A stretch of 64,000 nt of DNA. It comes from Gammaproteobacteria bacterium UBA5109 (GTDB lineage: Bacteria; Pseudomonadota; Gammaproteobacteria; Pseudomonadales; Pseudohongiellaceae). The notes below the pieces were generated by a model that saw nothing but the letters and a program-made list of their open reading frames with translations, was not told where the DNA came from and did not search any database. A program made the translations under genes and the position numbers. Positions 52,477 to 61,965 of this stretch are shown here, in pieces. The stretch covers positions 186,431 through 250,430 of the forward strand of contig DHZH01000001.1 of assembly GCA_002414385.1 (NCBI GenBank), given 5' to 3'. Numbering within the stretch: position 1 is the stretch's first letter; the number at the start of each line of letters is the position of its first letter.

Positions 52477-53627
52477 CATCCTCGGCCTTTGTGCGTCAGC
52501 TTAGTGGCAACATGGGGCTGGAAAAGCGGGTCAGCATCTGGGAGCGTCTGAATCTGGACTTGCCGCTTCTGTTTGCGCTGGCCGTTCTGGTGGGATTCGG
52601 CCTGATGGTGCTTTACAGCGCGACTGATGGCAATCAGCAGGAACTGCGTAGGCAAAGCATCTTTATCGCTGTGGCCTTCCTGGTCATGTTTATCGTTGCC
52701 CAGATCGACGTGCGCGTGATGCGCCGCTGGGCACCATTGATGTATCTGTTCAGCCTTGGGTTGCTGGTGGCAGTATTGTTTATCGGTTCCAGCACCAATG
52801 GTGCCCAGCGCTGGCTGGATCTGCCGGGACTGCCGCGCTTTCAGCCCTCGGAAATCATGAAAATCGTACTGCCGCTGACACTCGCCGCCTATTTTTCCCG
52901 TCGTGCGATGCCGCCACGTTTCAAGCATATATTCTGGGCACTGGTATTGCTGGCCTTGCCGGCAGTATTGATTGCCATCGAACCGGATCTGGGCACGGCC
53001 TTGTTGATTGCGGTTTCCGGAATTTTTGTGTTACTGCTGGCGGGCATTAGCTGGAAGCTGGTTAGTTCAGCGCTGGGCGCAGGCATCCTGTCGATTCCGG
53101 CCCTGTGGATTTTTTACTTGCAGGAATATCAGAAAATGAGAATCCTGACCTTCCTGAATCCGGAAAATGATCCACTCGGAGCCGGCTGGAATATCATTCA
53201 GTCAAAAACGGCAATCGGTTCCGGCGGGCTCTATGGTAAAGGCTGGCTCAATGGTGTGCAGTCACGACTGGATTTTCTGCCGGAGGGGCAGACAGATTTT
53301 ATTGTTGCCGTACTGGCCGAGGAGTTCGGTTTATCCGGCATGCTCTTCCTGCTGATGCTGTATCTGGTGGTTATCGGCAGAGGTCTTTATATCGCTGCCG
53401 TTTCAAGTGATATGTTTACCCGCCTGCTGGCTGGCAGTATTACCCTGACTTTCTTTGTCTATGTGTTCGTCAATATCGGTATGGTCAGCGGTATTCTGCC
53501 GGTAGTTGGTGTGCCCCTGCCACTGGTGAGTCTTGGCGGCACTTCTATCGTTACCTTGATGCTCGGATTCGGTATACTTATGTCGATTCACAGCCACGGT
53601 AAAACGGCTTTTCGTTACGTAGATTAA
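52473..53627 (+). CDS. rodA: Rod shape-determining protein RodA (SEDS glycosyltransferase)
   Basis: 384 residues from GTG 52473, overlapping the mrdA stop by four bases. About ten hydrophobic helices with the SEDS blocks W-L-D-L-P-G, F-Q-P-S-E, E-P-D-L-G-T-A and P-L-P-L-V-S-L-G-G-T-S near the C-terminus. Polymerises lipid II into glycan strands in the elongasome with PBP2. Confidence 0.96.
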   Translation: MTSSAFVRQLSGNMGLEKRVSIWERLNLDLPLLFALAVLVGFGLMVLYSATDGNQQELRRQSIFIAVAFLVMFIVAQIDVRVMRRWAPLMYLFSLGLLVAVLFIGSSTNGAQRWLDLPGLPRFQPSEIMKIVLPLTLAAYFSRRAMPPRFKHIFWALVLLALPAVLIAIEPDLGTALLIAVSGIFVLLLAGISWKLVSSALGAGILSIPALWIFYLQEYQKMRILTFLNPENDPLGAGWNIIQSKTAIGSGGLYGKGWLNGVQSRLDFLPEGQTDFIVAVLAEEFGLSGMLFLLMLYLVVIGRGLYIAAVSSDMFTRLLAGSITLTFFVYVFVNIGMVSGILPVVGVPLPLVSLGGTSIVTLMLGFGILMSIHSHGKTAFRYVD

Positions 53628-53653
53628 ACTGAAGGGGACAGTTTGCTGGCTAC

Positions 53654-54532
53654 ATGACAAGATCAGACATACGTAACATAGCATTACTCCCTGTTCTTGC
53701 TGTCTTTCTGACAGCTTGCGTTTCAACTCCCCCTGCAGACAATGCCGGTCGTTATGACATGGTCTATGACAGTCCGGAGCTGGAACCCATTAATTTAAAC
53801 TCCATCCCGGATGTCGTGCCAAGGGCGGTTCGACGTACGACTGCCGGAAATAAAAGTCCCTATAACGTTCTGGGTAAAACCTACTGGGTAATGGATAGTG
53901 AAGTGGGATACAAGGAAGTCGGCATGGCGTCCTGGTACGGAAGAAAATTTCACGGCCACCTGACTTCCAACGGTGAGATTTACGACATGTTTAAATATTC
54001 TGCGGCACACAAGAATCTGCCGATTCCGAGTTTCGCCAGAGTCACCAATCTGGATAATGGTGAATCGGTCATCGTCCGGGTCAATGATCGCGGACCTTTT
54101 CATGAGGACAGAATAATTGATCTGTCCTATGCTGCCGCCAGCCGCCTGGGTTATGCGGACCGGGGGACAGCCCGGGTGCGCGTGGAATCCCTGACACCCT
54201 GGCTTGAAGCGCCGCCCATTCTGGCAGAGGAAAACCCGCTAATAGATCAGGAGAGCATAGCTGCAGAACGGCAGCGCATTGAGGCCAATGAAGGCCAGGA
54301 ATTTCTGCAGATTGGCGCCTTCAGCAACCTGGACAGTGCCGAGAACCTGCGTGACAGTGTAGCCGCTCTGACCAATCTGCCGGCTTTTATTCGCAGTGAT
54401 ATTACCGCCGGTGCCGGGCAATTATTACACCGGGTGCGCCTGGGGCCGCTAAGTGAAAGCATGTTGCTGGACGATGTGATGCAGCAGATTATCGATGCGG
54501 GTCTGGGTACCCCATTTCGCGTAAGGCAGTAA
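53654..54532 (+). CDS. rlpA: RlpA lytic transglycosylase lipoprotein
   Basis: 292 residues. Lipobox L-T-A-C with Cys at about residue 22. Double-psi beta-barrel domain: M-A-S-W-Y-G-R-K-F-H-G near 94 and V-R-V-N-D-R-G-P-F near 140. C-terminal SPOR domain: E-F-L-Q-I-G-A-F-S from about 216. Cleaves denuded glycan strands and localises to the septum through the SPOR domain. Part of the mrdA-rodA-rlpA-dacA order conserved in Gammaproteobacteria; mltB is absent here. Confidence 0.94.
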   Translation: MTRSDIRNIALLPVLAVFLTACVSTPPADNAGRYDMVYDSPELEPINLNSIPDVVPRAVRRTTAGNKSPYNVLGKTYWVMDSEVGYKEVGMASWYGRKFHGHLTSNGEIYDMFKYSAAHKNLPIPSFARVTNLDNGESVIVRVNDRGPFHEDRIIDLSYAAASRLGYADRGTARVRVESLTPWLEAPPILAEENPLIDQESIAAERQRIEANEGQEFLQIGAFSNLDSAENLRDSVAALTNLPAFIRSDITAGAGQLLHRVRLGPLSESMLLDDVMQQIIDAGLGTPFRVRQ

Positions 54533-54588
54533 AAAATCCGGTTTTTGCCCGATTATTGCCAGAATTGTTTGTTATTTTGAGGAAAATC

Positions 54589-55800
54589 ATGCAAGGATAT
54601 TTTCAACAACTTTTGGAATCTTTCAACATGCCGATTAAATCAAGCTATCTGCTCCGATTGACAGGAATACTGCTGGCTTTTGTGTTCGGGGCCGCTTCGG
54701 CTTCCGCACAACAGGCCAGAGTGATCCCCCGCGCACCGGACATTGCAGCAAGCTCCTATGTGCTGATGGATGCCACGACCGGCGATATCCTGGTGGAATC
54801 CAATGCGGACATTCCATTGCCGCCGGCCAGTCTGACCAAGATCATGACGGACTATGTCGCTGCCACGGAACTTGAAAGCGGCAGTATCACCATGGATGAT
54901 GAGGTCTATGTCAGTGTCAAGGCCTGGCAGATGGATGGCTCCAAGATGTTTATCCAGGAAGGCACAACGGTACGCCTGGAAGATATTCTGTACGGCATCA
55001 TCGTGCAGTCAGGCAATGACGCCAGTGTCGCGCTGGCGGAACACATTGCAGGCAGTGAAGAGGCTTTTGCCGACATGATGAATCAGCATGCCGAAATTTT
55101 GGGTCTGCAAAATTCCTATTTCGTCAATTCTCATGGCATGCCGGCGGATCAGCATGTGATGTCTGCACGGGATCTGGCGATACTTTCCCAGGCCCTGATC
55201 GAACGCTTTCCGGAAAACTATGCCATCTATAATGAACGTGAGTTTACCTATAACGGCATTCGCCAGCCCAACCGCAATTCGCTGTTATTCCAGGATCGAA
55301 ACGTCGATGGCATGAAAACCGGCTTCACAGAAGATGCCGGATACTGCCTGGTTGCATCCGCCACCCGTGATGATATGCGTCTGATCGCTGTAGTCATGGG
55401 CACGCAAAGTGAAAATGCCCGGGCCATAGAAGCACAGAAGCTGCTGACTTACGGCTTTCGCTTTTATGAAACCCATGAGCTGTTTACCGGCAATGAAGTT
55501 CTGGCGTCCAACCAGGTCTGGTCCGGCCGCAGCAACTCGGTTGATGTCGGAGTGCCGGAACAGGTTTATATTACCATCCCGAATGGTTCTGATGATGAGC
55601 TGGTGACTGATATACAGATTGCAGAAAGCCTGAGAGCGCCGATCAATGTCGGCGATGTACTGGGGCAGGTCAGTGTCAGTATTGGTGATGATGTCTATTA
55701 TCAAGGCGATGTGATTGCCCTGCAGGCTGTAGAGAGAGGAAGCTGGATCAAACGCTTTATGGATTGGCTTACTTTGTTCTTTATGGGACTTTTCAGCTAA
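54589..55800 (+). CDS. dacA: D-alanyl-D-alanine carboxypeptidase (PBP5/6 type)
   Basis: 403 residues from ATG 54589 (GAGGA five bases upstream); ATG 54628 is an alternative that gives a shorter signal peptide ending A-S-A-S-A-Q. Active-site motifs: S-L-T-K (S-x-x-K), S-G-N-D-A (S-x-N), and M-K-T-G-F (K-T-G). The C-terminal beta domain ends in an amphipathic helix (W-I-K-R-F-M-D-W-L) for membrane anchoring. Trims the terminal D-Ala of pentapeptides. Confidence 0.95.
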   Translation: MQGYFQQLLESFNMPIKSSYLLRLTGILLAFVFGAASASAQQARVIPRAPDIAASSYVLMDATTGDILVESNADIPLPPASLTKIMTDYVAATELESGSITMDDEVYVSVKAWQMDGSKMFIQEGTTVRLEDILYGIIVQSGNDASVALAEHIAGSEEAFADMMNQHAEILGLQNSYFVNSHGMPADQHVMSARDLAILSQALIERFPENYAIYNEREFTYNGIRQPNRNSLLFQDRNVDGMKTGFTEDAGYCLVASATRDDMRLIAVVMGTQSENARAIEAQKLLTYGFRFYETHELFTGNEVLASNQVWSGRSNSVDVGVPEQVYITIPNGSDDELVTDIQIAESLRAPINVGDVLGQVSVSIGDDVYYQGDVIALQAVERGSWIKRFMDWLTLFFMGLFS

Positions 55801-55906
55801 AAACCAGCTGCGTGGCCATTGCGGCGTTAAAAAAGCTGCCTGGCTGACTTGTCTAGAGCTACCGTATATTTCCATAAGTCTGAATAAATAAACCAGTGTG
55901 TATGTA

Positions 55907-56179
55907 ATGCAAGTTGATGAAGACAGCATAAAAATTGAATTTCCCTGTGATTACCCGATCAAGGTAATGGGCAAAAATGAAGATGATTATAAAGAAGTTG
56001 TACTGGATATAATCAGGCGTCATGCTCCTGACCTGCGTGAAGAAAATATCAGTTTTCGTGCCAGCCGCAATAAAAACTATCTTGCCGTGAATGTCACCAT
56101 CTATGCCACAGGGGTCAAACAGTTACAGGAGCTGTTTGATGATCTGAAGGCCAGTGGTCGCGTTTCCATGGTGCTTTAG
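55907..56179 (+). CDS. ybeD: DUF493 / YbeD family protein
   Basis: 90 residues from ATG 55907 (an in-frame GTG at 55898 adds three residues). The pattern F-P-C-D-Y-P-I-K-V-M-G near the start and S-x-N-x-x-Y-L-A-V-N-V-T-I late is that of YbeD, a small ACT-like alpha/beta protein. It lies between dacA and lipB as in E. coli. Function not established in the family; a regulatory role is often assumed. Confidence 0.88.
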   Translation: MQVDEDSIKIEFPCDYPIKVMGKNEDDYKEVVLDIIRRHAPDLREENISFRASRNKNYLAVNVTIYATGVKQLQELFDDLKASGRVSMVL

Positions 56180-56195
56180 GCAGCGCCGGAACTCT

Positions 56196-56840
56196 GTGAA
56201 CCCCTCTATTCAAGAGCTGGCTGACAGGGCACACTGCAAACTTCGCTTTCTGGGACTGCAGCCTTACGAAAAAGTCTGGAACGAGATGCGCGAGTTTACC
56301 CTGTCGCGGCAGACAGATACGGTTGATGAAATCTGGATCCTGCAACATGAGCCGATTTTCACCCTGGGACAGGCCGGAAAAACCGAACATATCCTCGATG
56401 CGCATGATATTCCGGTGATCCACAGCGACCGGGGCGGACAGGTCACCTATCATGGCCCGGGCCAGTTGATTATCTACCTGCTGATTGATGTACGGCGCAG
56501 AAAGTCCGGTATCAGGGATCTGGTCAACCTGATTGAACAGGCGGTAATCAGGCTGCTTGCAGAATATGACATCAAGGCTGAAACCCGGCCGCGTGCACCA
56601 GGAGTCTATGTCGATAACAAAAAAATTGCGGCACTCGGTTTACGCATCAAGCGTGGATGTTCCTACCATGGCCTCAGTTTCAATATCAAGATGGATTTGA
56701 CTCCCTTCAGCTATATTAACCCCTGCGGCTATGCCGGTCTGGGAAGCACTCAACTGACTGAGCTGCTTGGCAATCATTCAAACAAGCTGTTCGCAGAAGT
56801 ACAGGATAAACTGCTCAATATTATCCTGTCTCTGCTATAA
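56196..56840 (+). CDS. lipB: Octanoyl-[ACP]:protein N-octanoyltransferase
   Basis: 214 residues from GTG 56196; a longer in-frame start at 56154 overlaps ybeD and is not family-like. Motifs: R-G-G-Q-V-T-Y-H-G-P-G-Q near 75, the catalytic Cys in I-N-P-C-G-Y-A and the Lys in K-K-I-A-A-L-G. Transfers octanoate from ACP to E2/GcvH domains; LipA, encoded next, then inserts sulfur. Confidence 0.94.
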   Translation: MNPSIQELADRAHCKLRFLGLQPYEKVWNEMREFTLSRQTDTVDEIWILQHEPIFTLGQAGKTEHILDAHDIPVIHSDRGGQVTYHGPGQLIIYLLIDVRRRKSGIRDLVNLIEQAVIRLLAEYDIKAETRPRAPGVYVDNKKIAALGLRIKRGCSYHGLSFNIKMDLTPFSYINPCGYAGLGSTQLTELLGNHSNKLFAEVQDKLLNIILSLL

Positions 56841-56903
56841 TCAGCTCCGCGAATTTTCGTCAAAGTCCAAAAAATCATCTGTTTATCAGACAGTCACAGC
56901 ATT

Positions 56904-57851
56904 ATGGAAAAAGTTAAAAAGGTCGTGCAGGGGGAGAAATTACGGGGCGCCGACAAAGTCGCACGAATTCCCGTCAAGGTTATTCCCACTACCGAAATGC
57001 CACGCAAACCTGACTGGATTCGGGTTCGCATTGGTTCGACCGCTAAAGTTCAACACATAAAAGAAACGTTGCGTAAACACAAACTCAGTTCAGTCTGTGA
57101 AGAAGCATCCTGTCCCAATCTTGGTGAATGTTTCAGTGGCGGCACAGCAACTTTCATGATTCTGGGGGATATCTGCACGCGACGCTGTCCTTTCTGTGAT
57201 GTTGCCCATGGCAGACCCAATCCACCAATGGAAAATGAACCGCTGGAACTGGCTGAAGCCATAGCCGAGATGGGACTCAATTATGTCGTCGTTACTTCGG
57301 TTGATCGTGATGACTTGCGTGATGGCGGAGCAGAGCATTTTTCCCGCTGTATTGCAGAAACCCGGCGCTTAAATCCCGGTATTAAAATTGAGGTACTGGT
57401 ACCTGACTTTCGCGGACGAATGGATGTTGCCCTGGCAATACTGACCGGCACGACACCGGATGTTTTCAACCATAACCTGGAAACCATTCCGCGACTGTAC
57501 AAAAAAGTGAGACCTGGTTCTGACTATAAGTGGTCGCTGAATCTGTTAAAGCAGTACAAGAGTATGGCGCCTGAAGTGCTGACCAAGTCCGGCATCATGC
57601 TGGGTCTGGGTGAAAGCCGTGAAGAAGTGATTCAGGTGATGGAAGATATGGCAGCTCATCATGTGGACATGGTAACCCTGGGACAGTACCTGCAACCAAG
57701 CAGGGAGCATCTTGCCGTAGATCGTTTCGTGCATCCGGATGAATTTGAGGAGTATGCCGCAATTGGCAAGGATATGGGGTTCAGGCATGTAGCCAGTGGC
57801 CCGCTGGTTCGTTCCTCCTACCATGCTGACAAGCAGGCTCTGCTTAACTGA
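56904..57851 (+). CDS. lipA: Lipoyl synthase
   Basis: 315 residues. Radical SAM cluster C-T-R-R-C-P-F-C (C-x3-C-x2-C) near 92-99. The auxiliary cluster uses C-x4-C-x5-C at about 67-78 (E-E-A-S-C-P-N-L-G-E-C). The C-terminal R-S-S-Y-H-A completes it. Inserts two sulfurs into octanoyl-lysine to make lipoate. 63 bp after lipB. Confidence 0.96.
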   Translation: MEKVKKVVQGEKLRGADKVARIPVKVIPTTEMPRKPDWIRVRIGSTAKVQHIKETLRKHKLSSVCEEASCPNLGECFSGGTATFMILGDICTRRCPFCDVAHGRPNPPMENEPLELAEAIAEMGLNYVVVTSVDRDDLRDGGAEHFSRCIAETRRLNPGIKIEVLVPDFRGRMDVALAILTGTTPDVFNHNLETIPRLYKKVRPGSDYKWSLNLLKQYKSMAPEVLTKSGIMLGLGESREEVIQVMEDMAAHHVDMVTLGQYLQPSREHLAVDRFVHPDEFEEYAAIGKDMGFRHVASGPLVRSSYHADKQALLN

Positions 57852-57864
57852 GCATCCATCCACA

Positions 57865-60141
57865 ATGATCAATCCGAAAAAGTCCGCTTTTAATTTTTTA
57901 TTCCCGTTATTTTATTCCTGCTTTTTTTCTCTAGCTGCACAAGCTCAGTCCGGTAATTCAGTTAATCCTGACATCAAGCGTTTTGACATGCTGCAGCTTG
58001 ATACCGAACCGGTAATTGATGGAGTCATGGACGAAGCTGTCTGGCAGCAGGCTACCCTGATCACAGATTTATACCAGGTCTCTCCGGTTGAGTTTGCTGA
58101 GCCGACCCAGCCAACAGAAATACGAATTTTTTATACTGAAGATGCACTATATGTCGCCGCCCGCATGTGGGACAGCGAAGCCGATCAGATTACCGCTCAG
58201 ATTCTTGAACAGTACGGTAACGTCGGCAATGACGATATTTTCAATATCATGCTCGACCCTTATCGGGATTCACGTAGTGGTTATCGTTTTGTCACCAACG
58301 CCAATGGCGTGCTCTGGGATGCAATCTATAAAAGTCCCACGGACATGGAAGCCAACTGGCAAGGTATCTGGCAGGGTAATAGCACTATTGATGAAGAAGG
58401 CTGGACCACGGAAATCCGTATTCCGTTTCAAACCCTGTCATTCAACCCACAAAACAGCGACTGGGGCATCAATTTTCAACGTAATATCCGCCGCAATAAC
58501 GAAACTATAGCCTGGTATTCCCGTGACCGGCAGTTCAACCCCGGAGTGGCGGGGATAGCAACCGGCATGCAGGGCATGGAACAGGGTATCGGACTGGATG
58601 TGGTACCAGGTCTGACGCTGCGTCGTGAACGTGTCTATGGGACTGGTCCAGGAACCGGCGTTGAAGAGAATTTCGAACCGACGCTGGATATCTTTTACAA
58701 ACTGACGTCTTCACTGAATGCTTCCCTGACACTGAATACTGATTTCTCCGCTGCCGAGGTTGATGATCGCCAGGTTAACCTGACACGTTTTTCCCTGTTC
58801 TTTCCGGAAAAACGTGATTTCTTTTTACGCGATTCGGACATTTTTGAATTTGGCCAGATTGGATCCTATGGATTCAATAACCGCGATGGCACCGGTAACG
58901 CAACCTTTAACGGGGCCAAACAGCAGAATGGACGGCCATTCTTTTCCCGTACCATAGGTCTCAGTGGTCAGGGTGAACCGGTGGATATCAAAGCCGGCGG
59001 CAAGCTCAGTGGCCGTATTGGGCGTTTCAATGTCGGTTCCCTGTTGATTGCCCAGGATGCTAATGCCGCTACCGGAGTTGATTCCCGGGAAGTTTTTGTC
59101 GGACGCGCGGTCATGAATGTATTGTCCGAATCGCAGGTCGGCGTCATGCTCACCGATGGTGATCCGCAATCCAATCTTGACAGTACGCTACTGGGTGCGG
59201 ATTTTCGTTATCGAAATTCACAGTTACAGAATGATAAGACCATAGAAGCCAATGCCTGGGTCCAGAAAACCGATACTACCGGTAAACAGGGTGATGACCT
59301 GGCCTACAGCCTGGCATTGAGCGCCCCGAATAACACGGGTTGGCGTGGCAATGCTGTGTATACCCGTATTGAGGAAAACTTTGACCCGGCGGTTGGCTTT
59401 GTCTCACAGACTGGTGTTCAAAATTTAGCGGTGAATGGTGGTTATACTCAGTATCTCCGGAGCAGGAGTTACCTGCGCAGTATCTATTATGCCTTTGATG
59501 CTTACCGCTCTGAGCTGCTTGCCAGCGGTCAGTTGAGTTCTGAAGAATTAGGCCCCCGTATAGCAATTTTTAACCAGCAAAACGACAGGTTATTCACGCA
59601 GCTTGTCCGTCAGCGGGAAGTGTTGATTAATGATTTCACTATCTTTCGGGCATCAGATGGCTCCCGTTCGGTCGTGATCCCGCAGGGAGAATATGAATTC
59701 AATCAGTGGCGGGGCATCTTGGGATCAGGTGGGCAGCGTGCCTTATCTGCGACATTCAATTGGGGTGTCGGGGAATATTACAATGGTGACTATCAGCAGT
59801 ACCGTCTTAGTACCACCTGGCGACCGACCCTGCGATATGAATTTGGTCTGAGTTATGGTGAAAATGCCATTGAATTACCGGGCGGTGATTTCAATGTCAG
59901 GCAGATCAGTGTAGATGCCAATGTCACTTTCAATACCCGCTGGTCCTGGAGTAATTACCTGCAGTATGACAATGTTTCCGAATCACTGGGATTTAACAGC
60001 CGCCTGAACTGGGTGCCGACACCCGGGCAGCAAGGCTATCTGGTCCTGAACTATGGTGCCCAGGATCGCGACAAGGATAACAATTTCACCTCGACAACTT
60101 CTGACCTGTCGCTGAAATTTACCTATACTTTCCGCTATTAA
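57865..60141 (+). CDS. CBM9-like / DUF5916 outer-membrane beta-barrel protein
   Basis: 758 residues from ATG 57865. Signal peptide about 1-27 (ends A-Q-A-Q). Residues about 40-240 form a carbohydrate-binding family 9-like beta domain (P-V-I-D-G-V-M-D-E-A-V-W near the start, D-I-F-N-I-M-L-D-P-Y later). The remainder is DUF5916, with F-F-P-E-K-R-D-F-F-L and many alternating-hydrophobicity strands that suggest an outer-membrane barrel; the last residue pattern Y-T-F-R-Y ends in an aromatic as barrels do. Function of the family is unknown. It starts 13 bp after lipA and ends near convergent holA. Confidence 0.8.
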   Translation: MINPKKSAFNFLFPLFYSCFFSLAAQAQSGNSVNPDIKRFDMLQLDTEPVIDGVMDEAVWQQATLITDLYQVSPVEFAEPTQPTEIRIFYTEDALYVAARMWDSEADQITAQILEQYGNVGNDDIFNIMLDPYRDSRSGYRFVTNANGVLWDAIYKSPTDMEANWQGIWQGNSTIDEEGWTTEIRIPFQTLSFNPQNSDWGINFQRNIRRNNETIAWYSRDRQFNPGVAGIATGMQGMEQGIGLDVVPGLTLRRERVYGTGPGTGVEENFEPTLDIFYKLTSSLNASLTLNTDFSAAEVDDRQVNLTRFSLFFPEKRDFFLRDSDIFEFGQIGSYGFNNRDGTGNATFNGAKQQNGRPFFSRTIGLSGQGEPVDIKAGGKLSGRIGRFNVGSLLIAQDANAATGVDSREVFVGRAVMNVLSESQVGVMLTDGDPQSNLDSTLLGADFRYRNSQLQNDKTIEANAWVQKTDTTGKQGDDLAYSLALSAPNNTGWRGNAVYTRIEENFDPAVGFVSQTGVQNLAVNGGYTQYLRSRSYLRSIYYAFDAYRSELLASGQLSSEELGPRIAIFNQQNDRLFTQLVRQREVLINDFTIFRASDGSRSVVIPQGEYEFNQWRGILGSGGQRALSATFNWGVGEYYNGDYQQYRLSTTWRPTLRYEFGLSYGENAIELPGGDFNVRQISVDANVTFNTRWSWSNYLQYDNVSESLGFNSRLNWVPTPGQQGYLVLNYGAQDRDKDNNFTSTTSDLSLKFTYTFRY

Positions 60142-60150
60142 GCTTACTCT

Positions 60151-61182
60151 TTAGTGAAGTTCCTGATTGAGTGCCAGATCATTGCCGGCTATTTTCATCA
60201 GCAGGGAACTTAACTCATCCCAGGTGTTAAGCCGGTTCAGCCCTTTGACTGACTGATCAATGCGGGCGGCATGTTCAAGCATGGTTTCCAGCGCAATACT
60301 CTCATGTTTGCTGAGAGCCATACCAACAACAGGCATGCGTTTACCCCAAACCCGGTTTTGTTGCATGACATCATTTATGTTCTGTCCTTTTTCTACCTGA
60401 GCCGCCATGACAATGAGATTACGAATTTCCCGACAGACAAAGTTCAGTATTTTCAGGGCATCCTCACCTTCGGCCTGCAGGTGCTGAAGTATATTCAGTG
60501 CCCGGCTGCAGTGCCCCTGCAAAGCATCATCGATAAGTGAAAAAACATTAAAGCGGGAGCTGTCAGCCACGGCTCTGGCAACAGTCTGTGCATCAAGATC
60601 TTTACCTTCACTGAGCAGGCTCAGTTTATCGATTTCCTGGGCGGCAGCCAGCAGATTGCCTTCAATGCGCTGGCATAGAATCTGCACGGCCTGATCATCT
60701 GCATTCATGCCCTGTGAGCGTAAACGCTGGCGGATCCAGCCGGGGAGCTGTTGATTGCTTATTGGCCATACCGGTACGAAATAGCCGGCAGCTTCGATTT
60801 GTCTGAACCACTTGGCCTGGGTGCTGGCTTTTTCCACCCGCGGGCTGGAAATTAACAGGAGGTTGTCTTCAGAAGGGTTTTCCAGATAGCCCTGCAAGGC
60901 CTTTTTGGCATTGTTATCCAGTTTAGCCGAACTGAGTCGCAGGTCTATCAGTTTACGGTCAGCAAACAGGGACAGGCTATTGCCTGCTTCCAGAAGCATA
61001 TTCCAGTCAAACTGCGAATTGACAGAGTAAACCTCACGATCGCTGAAACCCTGTTCACGGGCAAATTTACGCACAGCATCGCAACTTTCCTGCACCAGCA
61101 GGGTTTCATCACCGGCAATCCAGATGACGGAAACTGGCTGTTTTTGCAGCTGTGCCAGCAGTTGATCAGTTTTAATCTGCAC
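60151..61182 (-). CDS. holA: DNA polymerase III subunit delta
   Basis: 343 residues, the usual length. Three-domain AAA+-like fold: G-D-E-T-L-L-V-Q-E near 25, a degenerate ATPase core, and the C-terminal clamp-loader domain with L-L-A-A-A-Q-E-I-D-K-L. Opens the beta clamp within the loader. Normally next to lptE; here the yceI gene and a REP cluster intervene. Confidence 0.94.
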   Translation of the reverse strand: MQIKTDQLLAQLQKQPVSVIWIAGDETLLVQESCDAVRKFAREQGFSDREVYSVNSQFDWNMLLEAGNSLSLFADRKLIDLRLSSAKLDNNAKKALQGYLENPSEDNLLLISSPRVEKASTQAKWFRQIEAAGYFVPVWPISNQQLPGWIRQRLRSQGMNADDQAVQILCQRIEGNLLAAAQEIDKLSLLSEGKDLDAQTVARAVADSSRFNVFSLIDDALQGHCSRALNILQHLQAEGEDALKILNFVCREIRNLIVMAAQVEKGQNINDVMQQNRVWGKRMPVVGMALSKHESIALETMLEHAARIDQSVKGLNRLNTWDELSSLLMKIAGNDLALNQELH

Positions 61183-61186
61183 CTGC

Positions 61187-61780
61187 TTACATGGACTGCT
61201 GATAGACCAGGGTAAAGGTCACTACCACATTTGGATTAATACTGGGCAGGCCAGCGACTTCACGCAGGGCTTCAACACCCTGGGCCAGGGCAAACTGGCC
61301 GGCATTGATCAAAACAGGCTGCAGCGACTGAATTTCGATACGATCATTGCTTAATTTCGTCACCTTGAGCTCACTACTGAGGACCTGTGACATCCCGTGC
61401 AGGGACAGACTGAAATTGTATGATGATATTGCAGTTTCGCCGACTGCCAGGTTTTCCAGGGAGCTGCTGTCCACAGAAACGGCAACTTCTGCTGTGGGGT
61501 AATCCGAAACTTCAAACAGAATTTCCTGCATACGCTGGTCACGGATTTCAATTGCGGTATCAACACTGCTCAGATCAATTTCCAGGATTGCATTGCCGGC
61601 ATCGTCAATACTGCCGCTCAGGCGTGAAAATGTGTTGATTTCCGAAATGGCTGCGGCCTTGCTGGTGACATAGTATAGCTGGGATTCAGCATTATCCAGT
61701 TGCCATTGAGCCCATCCCGGCATGCTGGTAAACATTAAAAATACGCTGAAAATCAATCGCTTGTAATAAGTTGACGGCAT
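61187..61780 (-). CDS. YceI-family exported protein
   Basis: 197 residues. Signal peptide about 1-24 (ends P-G-W-A-Q). The YceI/lipocalin-like barrel shows W-Q-L-D-N-A-E-S near the start, V-D-T-A-I-E-I-R-D-Q-R-M in the middle and the F-x-L-x-L-H-G late strand. YceI proteins bind long isoprenoids such as ubiquinone and are often induced by acid or osmotic stress. Its place between holA and lptE is unusual. Likely periplasmic. Confidence 0.85.
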   Translation of the reverse strand: MPSTYYKRLIFSVFLMFTSMPGWAQWQLDNAESQLYYVTSKAAAISEINTFSRLSGSIDDAGNAILEIDLSSVDTAIEIRDQRMQEILFEVSDYPTAEVAVSVDSSSLENLAVGETAISSYNFSLSLHGMSQVLSSELKVTKLSNDRIEIQSLQPVLINAGQFALAQGVEALREVAGLPSINPNVVVTFTLVYQQSM

Positions 61781-61861
61781 TGGATGCTCCTGGGTTTTTA
61801 ATTGAGTCGTGCAGGGATTATTGCAAGCTGCCGGGCCTTGAGCAAGGTATTAGAAATATAG

Positions 61862-61965
61862 TTCGTGGCTAAAGCCGCTCCTACAAAAAAGGCTTCGATG
61901 CTAGTTGCTCAGATGTAGGAGGGACTTTAGTCCCGAACCCTTTCGCGGCTTAAGCCGCTCCTACA
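61862..61965. repeat. REP/BIME-like repeats overlapping the lptE stop
   Basis: Three REP units: type A reverse 61862-61885, type B forward 61914-61937, type A reverse 61942-61965. They match the units between bfr and bfd (hairpins CGGCTTTAGCCG or GGGACTTTAGTCCC between TGTAGGAG and CGAA ends). The TAG inside TGTAGGAG of the third unit is the lptE stop codon (61961-61963). Confidence 0.88.
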
